From positions 1 through 17,166 of the forward strand of contig DAOUJI010000017.1 of the NCBI GenBank assembly GCA_034422875.1: a stretch of DNA of 17,166 nucleotides, in the 5' to 3' direction. Below the pieces are notes generated by a model that ran no database searches, was not told where the DNA came from, and saw nothing but the letters and a program-made list of their open reading frames with translations. This stretch comes from DAOUJI01 sp034422875 (GTDB taxonomy: Bacteria; Chloroflexota; Dehalococcoidia; Lucifugimonadales; JAGWBF01). The position numbers and the translations under genes were made by a program. Below are positions 6,204 to 13,045 of this stretch, in pieces (the stretch's first letter is position 1; each line of letters opens with the position of its first letter).

Positions 6204-7292
6204 TTAGCCCAGGACCATGATGGAGCTGGACTTGATGACGAGGTAGACGTCCTGGCCTTCTTCCAGCCCCAAAGAGTCCAACGCCTCCGGGGTGACCTGG
6301 GCCATTAGTGTGGCGCCCACGTCGGCGAAGAGTAGCACGTCGTGGTCTATCCGGTGAATGGCGTCCAACCGCCCTTTGAGTATATTCCGTGCGCTGATCC
6401 GTTCCGGCCTGTCCACCGCGATGATTATGTCCCCCGCCCGTATGCCGATTGAGAGCATGTCCCCCACCGACACCGAGTCGTTGAGGCCGGTGAGCCGAAG
6501 GGAGACCGATCCAAGAGCGACAGTCGTTAGACCGTTGGATGGGCCGCTGTCTGTCACCTGGACGTCCAGCAGGTTCTCCAGACTGCCCAGGTGCACCAGA
6601 GAGTGGACATAGGGCTCCAGCAGGACTTTACGGGGCTCGTCGAAAGCAAGCTGGCGTCCGTTGGAAATGACCAACGCCTGATGGGCCAAGGCCAACGCCT
6701 CCGAGATGGAGTGGGAGACATAGACCATGGGCATTCCAAGGCTTCGATGGAGGTCGCCCAGGTATCTCAGAACGCGCCCACGCAAGGCAATGTCCAGGGA
6801 GCCCAGAGGTTCGTCCATGAGCAACAGCTCCGGTGAGGCGGCCACAGCCCGGGCCAGGGCTACTCGTTGCCGTTCTCCGGCGGACAGGTTCCTGGGGCGG
6901 CGGTCCATCAGCCGGTTAATGTCCAGCAAGCTGACCAGACGGTCAGGATCAACGTTGCGGGCTTCCGTCGGAGTCTGGTTGTACCCATACATGACGTTTT
7001 CCCTGACGCTCATGTGGGGAAACAACAGTCCGTCCTGGAATACGTAGCCGACGCGGCGGCGTTCCGGCGGGAGGTTGATGTGGGCGCCGGACGAGAACAG
7101 TGTCCTGTCTCTCAGGGTGATGTCCCCTTCGTCTGGATCAATCAGTCCGGCGATGGCGTTGAGTATGGTGGTCTTGCCGCTGCCCGACGGCCCGAATATA
7201 GCCGTGACGCCAGAGCCGAATCGGCTGTCAATGCTCAAGTCAAAGCCAGGATAGGTCTTGCGGAGGGTCAGGCTGAGGGTCGTGTCGTTCAT
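6204..7292 (-). CDS. modC: Molybdate ABC transporter ATP-binding protein ModC
   Basis: The 362-residue protein is the cytoplasmic ATPase of the molybdate importer. Walker A is G34-P-S-G-S-G-K-T-T42, the Q-loop is VFQDGLLFPH around Gln86, the ABC signature is LSAGERQ at 136-142 (second Gly of LSGGE replaced by Ala), Walker B is LLLMDEP at 156-162, the D-loop is GSLD and the switch His is His194 in YVSHS. The last ~65 residues (from SARNILKGRL) form a Mop/TOBE oxyanion-sensing domain, which distinguishes ModC from other importer ATPases, and the length is typical. The ATG at 7292 follows the modB stop by 23 nt without a clear Shine-Dalgarno. Order modA-modB-modC on one strand supports a single operon. 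Tungstate transport is an alternative, but the Mop domain and ModA type favour molybdate. Confidence 0.92.
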   Translation of the reverse strand: MNDTTLSLTLRKTYPGFDLSIDSRFGSGVTAIFGPSGSGKTTILNAIAGLIDPDEGDITLRDRTLFSSGAHINLPPERRRVGYVFQDGLLFPHMSVRENVMYGYNQTPTEARNVDPDRLVSLLDINRLMDRRPRNLSAGERQRVALARAVAASPELLLMDEPLGSLDIALRGRVLRYLGDLHRSLGMPMVYVSHSISEALALAHQALVISNGRQLAFDEPRKVLLEPYVHSLVHLGSLENLLDVQVTDSGPSNGLTTVALGSVSLRLTGLNDSVSVGDMLSIGIRAGDIIIAVDRPERISARNILKGRLDAIHRIDHDVLLFADVGATLMAQVTPEALDSLGLEEGQDVYLVIKSSSIMVLG

Positions 7293-7315
7293 GGCAGCAG
7301 CGTATAACGTCTGTA

Positions 7316-7987
7316 TCAGGATACGGCGGCTCGCCGCACAAGGAACTGGTGGGCCGTCAACGCAATTAAGGCCAGGACCAGAGAGGCGACGATCATTCTC
7401 ACCGCCGACGCCTCGTCGCCCACCTGCACCCGATTATATATCAGCAAGGGAATGGTCTGGGTCTGGCCGGGGATGTTTCCCGCGACCATGATGGTGGCGC
7501 CGAACTCTCCCAGTCCCCGCGCGAATCCAAGCAGTATAGCCGCCAGGATTCCTCTGTGGGCTAGCGGAGCCGTCACCTTAAAGAAGGTCTTGACGGAGCC
7601 TGCTCCCAGGCTGCGGGACGCCATCTCCATTCGGGGGTCCACCCCGGCCATAGCCACCTCTATGGTTCGCACCATCAGGGGCAGCGCAACAAGGCCAGCG
7701 GCCAGAGCCGCCGCAATCCATGTGAAAACAACGTCCACCCCGAAAAGTTTGTCCAGGACCCATCCGACAGGCCCATCGCGTCCGAGGACAAGAAGAAGGA
7801 CGTAACCTGTGACCACCGGTGGCAGCACCAACGGGAAGGAGACCACTGTGTCGATAACCGGCTTGCCGCGTATGGAGGACTTGGCCAGCAGCCACCCTAT
7901 CCAGAGCGCAACAGGGAAGCCCAGCGCCGTGCCCACGGCGGCCACTTGGAGAGAAAGGGCGATTATCTGGAGTTCATCAGTGGACAA
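7316..7987 (-). CDS. modB: Molybdate ABC transporter permease ModB
   Basis: The 223-residue protein has about five hydrophobic membrane-spanning stretches (for example residues 8-33 and 45-65) and the permease EAA-type loop with GLGEFGATIMVAGNI, the site that docks with ModC. Length and the N-IPGQTQT-I-PLLIY segment after the loop are typical of ModB. It forms the inner-membrane channel of the importer. The start is TTG at 7987: no in-frame ATG or GTG lies near, and GAGG sits 8 nt upstream. The gene follows modA by 52 nt and precedes modC by 23 nt on the same strand. The rare start codon may lower its translation relative to modA and modC. Confidence 0.9.
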   Translation of the reverse strand: MSTDELQIIALSLQVAAVGTALGFPVALWIGWLLAKSSIRGKPVIDTVVSFPLVLPPVVTGYVLLLVLGRDGPVGWVLDKLFGVDVVFTWIAAALAAGLVALPLMVRTIEVAMAGVDPRMEMASRSLGAGSVKTFFKVTAPLAHRGILAAILLGFARGLGEFGATIMVAGNIPGQTQTIPLLIYNRVQVGDEASAVRMIVASLVLALIALTAHQFLVRRAAVS

Positions 7988-8039
7988 CTAAGAATCCTCA
8001 CAGCCGAACGGTCACGGTGGCCTTCGTCCACAGCCTATT

Positions 8040-8804
8040 CTACTCCACCGGTGTGAATCCCCGACCCTCAAACAGTGATGCGCCCTCGGCGCTTTGCAGG
8101 AACTCAAGAAACTTTTTGGCAGGTTCGCGCCGCTCCGAGTTCTCCATCAAAGCGGCCGGGTAAACGATGGGTAAGTGGCTGTCAGAGGGGATGTCCGACA
8201 CGTTTACAAGACCTGCGGATGCGGCGTCGGTGGCATAGACGATTCCGAAGTCCAGGTTGCCTGTTTGGACATACGCCAGCGCCGCACGTACGTCAGGAGC
8301 GTATATCAGCCGTCCTTCGAGGCCGTTCCAGTATCCCAAGTCCTTAAGAGCTTCCACGGCGTACGCTCCGGCGGGAGCGAGGTTGGGGTCGGCGATGGCA
8401 ATCCGATGGTCTGCGTCTGTTCCGAGCAACCTGTCCAAAGTGTTCGGGTCGTCGTCCGCCACCAAGCCGGTCGGACGCGCCGCCAGAACGAGACGGTTGG
8501 TCAGTAGGTCGAACCTTGAACCCTCGGCCAAAAGCCCCAACGTCTCAAGACGGTCCATGGGAGGTGGTCCAGCGGACACGAAGACATCAACGGGCGCGCC
8601 CTTGACTATTTGCTGGGCCAGGGACGTGGAGCCGCCGAAGTTGAACCTGACCTCGACTCCCTCCGTCTCCTTGAACCTCCGCCCCATCTCCTGCATGACG
8701 TCGGTCAGACTGGAGGCGGCGGACACGAGTATGACCCCTTGGGAGGAGCCACAGGCTGGAAGCGCCAACGCAAGGACCAGGCTTAGTGCAACTAAGAGCC
8801 GCAT
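8040..8804 (-). CDS. modA: Molybdate-binding lipoprotein ModA
   Basis: The 254-residue protein is the extracytoplasmic substrate-binding component. It begins with a lipoprotein signal peptide ending in the lipobox L15-P-A-C18, so it is probably lipid-anchored to the outer face of the membrane, as in organisms without a periplasm. The mature part has ModA hallmarks: SAASSLTDVMQEMGRRF at the start (anion-binding Ser residues), FGGSTSLAQQI, GAPVDVFVSA, and LDFGIVYATDA near the C terminus. The ATG at 8804 lacks a strong Shine-Dalgarno; AAGGAA lies about 15 nt upstream. The gene follows the CoA-transferase stop by 72 nt on the same strand. I found no convincing promoter or full ModE box in that gap, so cotranscription with the CoA-transferase gene is possible. 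Confidence 0.92.
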   Translation of the reverse strand: MRLLVALSLVLALALPACGSSQGVILVSAASSLTDVMQEMGRRFKETEGVEVRFNFGGSTSLAQQIVKGAPVDVFVSAGPPPMDRLETLGLLAEGSRFDLLTNRLVLAARPTGLVADDDPNTLDRLLGTDADHRIAIADPNLAPAGAYAVEALKDLGYWNGLEGRLIYAPDVRAALAYVQTGNLDFGIVYATDAASAGLVNVSDIPSDSHLPIVYPAALMENSERREPAKKFLEFLQSAEGASLFEGRGFTPVE

Positions 8805-8876
8805 GCAGCCGGCTGGTGGGTTCCTTATTTCACGAAACCGCGCTTCAGGTCGGATTGGACGCCGCCGGGCGTGACG

Positions 8877-10061
8877 CTATATGGCGCCCTCTTCCTTCAG
8901 CTTGGCGATGTCGTCCTTGCCGTATCCCAGGTCGGTCAGTATCTCCTCGTTGTGTTCGCCGTGTTCCGGCGGGCGGCGGCGGTAACTGGGAGGAGTGTCA
9001 GAGAGCTTGAGAGGGCTTCCAGGGACCTTCAAGTCCGGCACCCTGGGATGGGGCAGGTCGACCATCATCTCGCGGGCCAGCACCTGCGGGTCCACCACCA
9101 CGTCGGACACCCGGTTGATGGGCCCGACGGGCACTCCGGCCTCCGTTATGATGTCGACCCACTCGGCGGTGGTCTTGGACTTCGTGTGCTCACTGAGGAT
9201 GGATACGATTTCGGCCCGGTTCTCCACACGGAGAGTGTTGGTCTGGAACTTGGGATGGTCCATCAGGTCTTCACGACCTATGGCCGGGCAGAGCCGCCGC
9301 CACAGGCCGTCGTTGCCGCATCCGATGATGAAGAACCCGTCGGATGACGGAAACGCCTGGTAGGGCACCAGGCTGGGATGTCCTGAGCCAAGCCTGCCGG
9401 GAACCCGGCCAGTCGCCAGGTATCCAACGGCGTGGTAGCTCATCACGGCCACCTGGCCTTCCAGCAGGGACGCCTCCACGTATTGGCCCTTGCCGGTGTG
9501 TTCGCGGTTGTACAGGGCGGTGACAATGGAACCGTAGGCCATCATGCCTGTGAACAGGTCCACCAGCGAGTATCCCGTCCGCAACGGCGGGCCGTCCGGC
9601 TCTCCGGTGGTGCTCATAAGGCCGCTGTATCCCTGGATGATCAGGTCGTATCCGGGCTTGTCGGCCAGGGGCCCCGTCCGTCCATAGCCGGACACGGAGC
9701 AGTAGACGATGCGGGGGTTCAGTTCGCTTATGACGTCGTAGCCCAGGCCCATGCGGTCTGCTGTACCCGTGCGCAGGGACTCCAGCATCACGTCGGCGTC
9801 CTTGGCCAAGTCCTTAAATATCTGCACCGACCGTTGGTCTTTCAGGTTTAGCGTCAAGCTGCGTTTGTTCCGGTTGAAGGCCAGAAACTGGGTGCCTACG
9901 TCGTTCCAGAAGGGAGTCCAGTTCCTGGTTTCGTCGCCGTGGCCCGGCTCCTCCACCTTGATTACGTCGGCGCCCATGTCTCCCAGGAACATGGTGCAGA
10001 AGGGTCCGGCCAGGGTCCGGGTGATGTCGATTACCTTTATTCCATCAAGCGCTGAGGCCAC
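8877..10061 (-). CDS. CaiB/BaiF family (class III) CoA-transferase
   Basis: The 394-residue protein matches the class III CoA-transferase family, interlocked-ring homodimers that move CoA between carboxylic acids through an enzyme-bound aspartyl-CoA anhydride. Conserved blocks seen are LDGIKVIDITRTLAGPF at the N terminus, DMGADVIKVE, FNRNKRS, SGYGRTGP, and the active-site segment KPGYD139LIIQG, whose Asp139 corresponds to the catalytic Asp169 of formyl-CoA transferase. The small-domain segment GIPVGPIN is present as GVPVGPIN. The start is GTG 10061, set by GGAGGT four nucleotides upstream. A strong extended -10 lies in the 136-nt gap shared with the divergent lyase-family gene. Donor and acceptor acids cannot be told from sequence: succinyl-CoA-dependent transfer to a C4-C5 dicarboxylate, carnitine-type and 2-methylacyl-CoA racemase-like activities all occur in the family. 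Confidence 0.88.
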   Translation of the reverse strand: MASALDGIKVIDITRTLAGPFCTMFLGDMGADVIKVEEPGHGDETRNWTPFWNDVGTQFLAFNRNKRSLTLNLKDQRSVQIFKDLAKDADVMLESLRTGTADRMGLGYDVISELNPRIVYCSVSGYGRTGPLADKPGYDLIIQGYSGLMSTTGEPDGPPLRTGYSLVDLFTGMMAYGSIVTALYNREHTGKGQYVEASLLEGQVAVMSYHAVGYLATGRVPGRLGSGHPSLVPYQAFPSSDGFFIIGCGNDGLWRRLCPAIGREDLMDHPKFQTNTLRVENRAEIVSILSEHTKSKTTAEWVDIITEAGVPVGPINRVSDVVVDPQVLAREMMVDLPHPRVPDLKVPGSPLKLSDTPPSYRRRPPEHGEHNEEILTDLGYGKDDIAKLKEEGAI

Positions 10062-10065
10062 TTTT

Positions 10066-10071
10066 ACCTCC
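10066..10071 (-). promoter_or_regulatory. Ribosome binding site fixing the GTG start of the CoA-transferase
   Basis: GGAGGT on the minus strand, 4 nt upstream of GTG 10061; no in-frame ATG is equally well placed. Confidence 0.7.
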
Positions 10072-10105
10072 GGGTGGACTGATTGAGTGTTTTCGAGCAG
10101 TCAGC

Positions 10106-10114
10106 ATTATACCA
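10106..10114 (-). promoter_or_regulatory. Extended -10 promoter of the CoA-transferase gene
   Basis: Minus strand TGG-TATAAT, a perfect -10 (10106-10111) with the TGN extension. No convincing -35 at 16-18 nt, as is common for extended -10 promoters. The predicted leader is about 37 nt. Confidence 0.6.
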
Positions 10115-10149
10115 TGTCTTCGGCGACTGCTCTCCCCCTGCCGCTGCCC

Positions 10150-10178
10150 TTGACCTAGGCGGCACTCGTGCCTAATAT
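10150..10178 (+). promoter_or_regulatory. Promoter of the lyase-family gene
   Basis: TTGACC (10150-10155, 5/6), 17-nt spacer, TAATAT (10173-10178, 4/6). Transcription would start near 10185, right at the Shine-Dalgarno (10186-10191), giving a leader of only about a dozen nucleotides. Confidence 0.55.
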
Positions 10179-10185
10179 GGCCGCT

Positions 10186-10191
10186 AGGAGG
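10186..10191 (+). promoter_or_regulatory. Ribosome binding site fixing the lyase-family start
   Basis: AGGAGG 6 nt before ATG 10198. It rules out the upstream in-frame GTG at 10168, which lies between the -35 and -10 hexamers of the predicted promoter. Confidence 0.75.
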
Positions 10192-10197
10192 TGTCCC

Positions 10198-11085
10198 ATG
10201 CCAGCCACAAACGACCTGAAAGCCAGACTGTCCAGGGGAGAGACCATCGTCGCTCCCGGGGCCTACGACCCCTTCAGCGCCAGGGTGGTGCAGACCCTGG
10301 GCTTCACCGCCGTCTACACCGGGGGATACATGTCGGGGGCGCACCTGGCCGTGTCCGAGCCTCTTATGACCATGACTGAGCAGATAGACGTAGGGAAACG
10401 AGTTGCCGACGCCGTGGACCTGCCTGTTATTGTGGACGGGGGAGCGGGCTACGGAGACCCGGTGCACACGATGCGCTCGGTGAAGGCTTACGAGGCTGCC
10501 GGGCTGGCGGGGATGCACATCGAGGACCAGGTCTACCCCAAACGGGCCTCATATCATGCGGGGCTGGAGCACATCATTCCCAGAGACGAGTTCCTGCAGA
10601 AGATGGAGTACGCCCTCAGAGCGCGCACGAACCCCGACTTCCTGATTATCGGGCGCACCGATGCCTTCACCGCCGTGGAAGGGGATATGGACGAGGCCAT
10701 TGCCAGGGGCCTTGCCATGAGAGACCTGGGAGTCGACGCTGTCATGCCCAGGGGCGTCAAAGCGGCGGAGGACCTGGCAACCTTCCGAAAGGGCGTGCCG
10801 GACGTTCCGCTGCTGGTCATAGCTGGCGCCGACGACATATCAGTCCAGGAATACACCGACCTCGGATACCAGATAATCATCTACGCCACCACGCCCATCA
10901 TCGCCGCCGCCAAGGGTCTCATAGAGGTCTACACGAGCCTGCGGGATACTGGCCTTACGGGCATCAGCGCCGCGGACGTGGTCTGGCGCCGTGCTGAAGT
11001 GGAGTCGCTAATCAGCCTGCCCGACTACTACCAGGTGGAAGCGGAGACCACCGAGAAGGAATTCCAGGGCCGCCGAGCCCATTAG
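10198..11085 (+). CDS. Isocitrate lyase/PEP mutase superfamily protein with altered active site
   Basis: The 295-residue protein matches the short (PEP mutase/2-methylisocitrate lyase/oxaloacetate decarboxylase) branch of the superfamily. Seen are APGAYDPFSARVVQTLGF at the N terminus, Y-T-G-G-Y in place of the usual T/S-G loop, V79-D80-G-G-A-G-Y-G-D87, the Mg-ligand segment H107-I-E109-D110-Q, P114-K115-R116 and the substrate-loop end IIGRTDA. The lyase signature after PK(R) is normally C-G-H; here it is A117-S-Y-H120, so the catalytic Cys is missing. The DxD before GYG has only its first Asp (D80, G82). True isocitrate or methylisocitrate lyase activity is therefore unlikely; a decarboxylase, hydrolase or other member is more plausible. 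Start is ATG 10198 with AGGAGG. It is divergent from the CoA-transferase and converges with sfsA 7 nt away. Confidence 0.85.
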   Translation: MPATNDLKARLSRGETIVAPGAYDPFSARVVQTLGFTAVYTGGYMSGAHLAVSEPLMTMTEQIDVGKRVADAVDLPVIVDGGAGYGDPVHTMRSVKAYEAAGLAGMHIEDQVYPKRASYHAGLEHIIPRDEFLQKMEYALRARTNPDFLIIGRTDAFTAVEGDMDEAIARGLAMRDLGVDAVMPRGVKAAEDLATFRKGVPDVPLLVIAGADDISVQEYTDLGYQIIIYATTPIIAAAKGLIEVYTSLRDTGLTGISAADVVWRRAEVESLISLPDYYQVEAETTEKEFQGRRAH

Positions 11086-11092
11086 CTGGGGG

Positions 11093-11779
11093 TCATAAGC
11101 GCACAGGGATGCGGTCCGACAGGACTATCTCGTCCTCGGAAACACGGCAGCGATAGGCGTAGGCTTCCACGCCTTTCTCCACAGCCTGTCTCAGAGCCTC
11201 ACCGAACAAGGGGTCCGCTTCATCATGGGGAGTAAGGGCTTCAGCGTCCTCTCGTTGCACCACGAAGACCGCTACCGCCCTGTGACCTTGCTCCACCGCC
11301 CTGGCCAGAGAGCCGACGTGCTTGGTGCCGCGTATGGTGGGAGCGTCTGGGAAGAGGCCCACGTCGTCGACTACGAGGGTCACCGACTTGGCTTCCACGT
11401 AACAGACTCCCTCGGGGCCGCTCAAGGCCAGGTCCAACCTGGAGTCTTCGAAGGTCCGTTCACGTTCGATTTTGGTATAGCCCTGAAACTCCTTTAGACG
11501 CCCGTCGACAAAGGCCTCGTGAAGCAGCACGTTGGGCAGCCTCGCGTCTGAGGAACAGAGTGTGTGGCCTAGGTCGACGAGGGCAAGGTCGTAGGCGGTC
11601 TTGCGATGGTCTCCACTAACAGGTCTAAGGAGCACCCGGAAACCCTCCACGAGCAGTTCCCTCATCCGGCCTGAGTTGGCGATGTGGACCAGGGTCTCGC
11701 TGCCGTCTACATCCACCAGCCCCGCGAACCGGTTCAACCTCCGCAAGAACCGCCCCTCTATCATCTGGTCGTACTTCAT
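11093..11779 (-). CDS. sfsA: SfsA family protein (DNA/RNA nuclease homologue)
   Basis: With start at ATG 11779 the protein is 228 residues, close to the 234 of E. coli SfsA. The conserved VHIANSGRMRELL block (H-x-x-N-x-G-R-M), the LPNVLLHEAF segment, and the PD-(D/E)XK-like core RLDLAL...YVEAKSVTL are present, as is the GTKHVGSLARAVEQGHRAVAVFVVQR region. SfsA was named for sugar-fermentation stimulation, but its fold has an OB-like N-terminal domain and a nuclease-like C-terminal domain; its cellular role is unsettled. The upstream ATGs at 11800 and 11836 are rejected because AGGA sits about 7 nt ahead of 11779, the family begins there, and the candidate -10 overlaps the 11800 codon. The gene ends 7 nt from the convergent lyase-family gene, leaving no room for a terminator, so antisense read-through is likely. 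Confidence 0.88.
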   Translation of the reverse strand: MKYDQMIEGRFLRRLNRFAGLVDVDGSETLVHIANSGRMRELLVEGFRVLLRPVSGDHRKTAYDLALVDLGHTLCSSDARLPNVLLHEAFVDGRLKEFQGYTKIERERTFEDSRLDLALSGPEGVCYVEAKSVTLVVDDVGLFPDAPTIRGTKHVGSLARAVEQGHRAVAVFVVQREDAEALTPHDEADPLFGEALRQAVEKGVEAYAYRCRVSEDEIVLSDRIPVRL

Positions 11780-11798
11780 ATCTCTTCCTGGCCGCCTC

Positions 11799-11807
11799 AT
11801 GCTACCA
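11799..11807 (-). promoter_or_regulatory. Candidate extended -10 of sfsA
   Basis: Minus strand TGG-TAGCAT, hexamer at 11799-11804 (4/6), 19 nt before ATG 11779. No good -35. Its position supports the shorter SfsA start. Confidence 0.35.
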
Positions 11808-11865
11808 TCACACAGAGTGGCTGGATATAAGCTCACTGTAGCGCATCGGCGGCCTCTGGAAGCCG

Positions 11866-11894
11866 TTGACCGGCGATAGTCCGGTTGCTAGACT
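11866..11894 (+). promoter_or_regulatory. Promoter of pyrF-DUF951
   Basis: TTGACC (11866-11871), 17-nt spacer, TGC-TAGACT (-10 at 11889-11894, with TGN extension). The leader would be about 17 nt with AAAGGAA as ribosome binding site. Confidence 0.65.
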
Positions 11895-11917
11895 CGCCGA
11901 AGTAAAGGAATCATAGA

Positions 11918-12748
11918 GTGTCGGCGTTCCCGCAAAAGCTAGACCAAGCCTGCCTTAACAATAGGAGCCTTCTGTGCGTGGGTCTGGACCCCGACCCGGC
12001 ACGCATGCCTGTGGCTGACGCTGTAGAGTTCAACAGGGCCATCGTCGATTCGACTGCGGACCTCGTGTGCGCCTATAAGCCAAACCTGTCCTTCTACGAG
12101 GCATTGGGCATCGGGGGGCTGAAGGCCCTGGAACGCACCATCTCCCATATCAAAGAGGACGCGCCTAACGCGGTCATTATCGGAGACGCTAAACGTGGCG
12201 ACGTAGGGGCCTCCGCCGAGGCTTACGCAAAGGCCATGTTCGACGTTTGGGGATTCGACGCGGTGACCGTAAATGCCTACCTTGGCGGAGACACAGTCCG
12301 CCCCTTCCTGAACTACCAGGACCGGGGGGTCTTCATACTGTGCCGCACCTCCAATCCGGGCGCCGGAGACTTGCAAGACCTGAGATCGAGCGGTTCAGGT
12401 GAGCCTTTGTACCGGACCGTAGCTGCCCAGGCGATGGAATGGTCCTCGGCAGGGAACGTTGGCTTGGTGGTTGGAGCGACTTATCCCGCCGAGATGAAGC
12501 AGCTCAGGGAATTATGCCCGGATATGCCTTTTCTCATACCCGGTGTGGGCGCCCAGGGAGGCGACCTTAGGGAGGCGACTCTAAACGGTGTGGATGTGAG
12601 CGGACGTCGGGCCGTTATCAACGCGTCCCGCAGTGTCCTCTATGCCTCCACCGGAAGCGACTACGCCGAGGCGGCCCGCAAGGAGGCCGGCAACCTCAGG
12701 GACGGCATCAACGCCTCTCTGAATGAAGCAGGTCTGGGATGGTCCTAG
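11918..12748 (+). CDS. pyrF: Orotidine 5'-phosphate decarboxylase, type 2
   Basis: The 276-residue protein catalyses the last step of UMP synthesis, decarboxylation of OMP. The catalytic D90-A-K92-R-G-D95 tetrad region in IIGDAKRGDVG is intact. The N-terminal VGLDPDP block, YKPNLSFYEALG, NAYLGGDTVRPFL and the phosphate-binding end (IPGVGAQGGD ... INASRSVLYAS) are those of the longer type-2 family rather than the ~230-residue E. coli type. Start is GTG 11918 with AAAGGAA about 7 nt upstream; no in-frame ATG is near. The 3' end overlaps the next gene by 10 nt, so the two are cotranscribed. A promoter of the TGNTAGACT class lies directly upstream. No other pyrimidine gene is in the window. Confidence 0.93.
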   Translation: MSAFPQKLDQACLNNRSLLCVGLDPDPARMPVADAVEFNRAIVDSTADLVCAYKPNLSFYEALGIGGLKALERTISHIKEDAPNAVIIGDAKRGDVGASAEAYAKAMFDVWGFDAVTVNAYLGGDTVRPFLNYQDRGVFILCRTSNPGAGDLQDLRSSGSGEPLYRTVAAQAMEWSSAGNVGLVVGATYPAEMKQLRELCPDMPFLIPGVGAQGGDLREATLNGVDVSGRRAVINASRSVLYASTGSDYAEAARKEAGNLRDGINASLNEAGLGWS

Positions 12749-12942
12749 AGCTCAAGCTGGGTGAGTTAGTGCGGCTGAAGAAGGGCCACCCCTGCGGCAG
12801 CTATGAGTGGGAAGTGACCCGGTTGGGAGCCGACATCGGTCTGAAATGCCAGGGATGCGGCCGATATCTGATGATGCCCCGCTCCGACTTGGAGAAACGG
12901 GTCAAACAACTGACCGTCAGGCAGTCGGAGGCTGACGCTTAG
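12739..12942 (+). CDS. DUF951 family small zinc-ribbon-like protein
   Basis: The 67-residue protein matches the DUF951 family: L-G-E-L-V-R-L-K-K, H17-P-C19-G, YEWEV, RLGADIGLKC and MMPRSDLEKRVK. Cys19, Cys37 and Cys40 (C-Q-G-C) look like ligands of a small metal or zinc-ribbon site. The family occurs in Firmicutes and Chloroflexi and its function is not known to me; the size and basic C terminus would suit a nucleic-acid-binding or ribosome-associated protein, but that is a guess. ATG 12739 lies inside the end of pyrF (10-nt overlap), which implies translational coupling. After the stop comes a degenerate half of a dispersed repeat and then the promoter of the acyl-CoA mutase. Confidence 0.88.
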   Translation: MVLELKLGELVRLKKGHPCGSYEWEVTRLGADIGLKCQGCGRYLMMPRSDLEKRVKQLTVRQSEADA

Positions 12943-12945
12943 AGC

Positions 12946-12968
12946 TTTCGGCCTGCCCCGGAATGACG
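12946..12968 (-). repeat. Half copy of the dispersed palindromic repeat seen at 17007-17030
   Basis: Matches the reverse complement of 17007-17029 at 20 of 23 positions (ending in CCGGAATGACG). It is only one end of the element; the partner arm is not visible nearby, so this is probably a decayed remnant. Confidence 0.5.
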
Positions 12969-12988
12969 ACAGGCGCCACGCCCTGAAA

Positions 12989-13017
12989 TTGACGCCCTAT
13001 TAGCCCACTGATAGACT
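12989..13017 (+). promoter_or_regulatory. Promoter of the acyl-CoA mutase gene
   Basis: TTGACG (12989-12994, 5/6), 17-nt spacer, TGA-TAGACT (-10 at 13012-13017). Predicted leader about 22 nt, containing AGGTGA as ribosome binding site. Confidence 0.65.
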
Positions 13018-13045
13018 GGTTTCAAAGCTAATTCGCAGGTGACCA

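Noticed and set aside
8859..8872. Short hairpin (ACGCC/GGCGT) after the CoA-transferase stop as a terminator
   Set aside because: 5-bp stem, no T-run on the minus strand; too weak to claim.
8870..8885. CGCTATAT resembling half of a ModE operator ahead of modA
   Set aside because: Only one half is present, it overlaps the CoA-transferase stop, and no modE gene is in the window.
10168..10197. GTG at 10168 as start of the lyase-family gene
   Set aside because: It sits inside the predicted promoter, and AGGAGG lies before ATG 10198.
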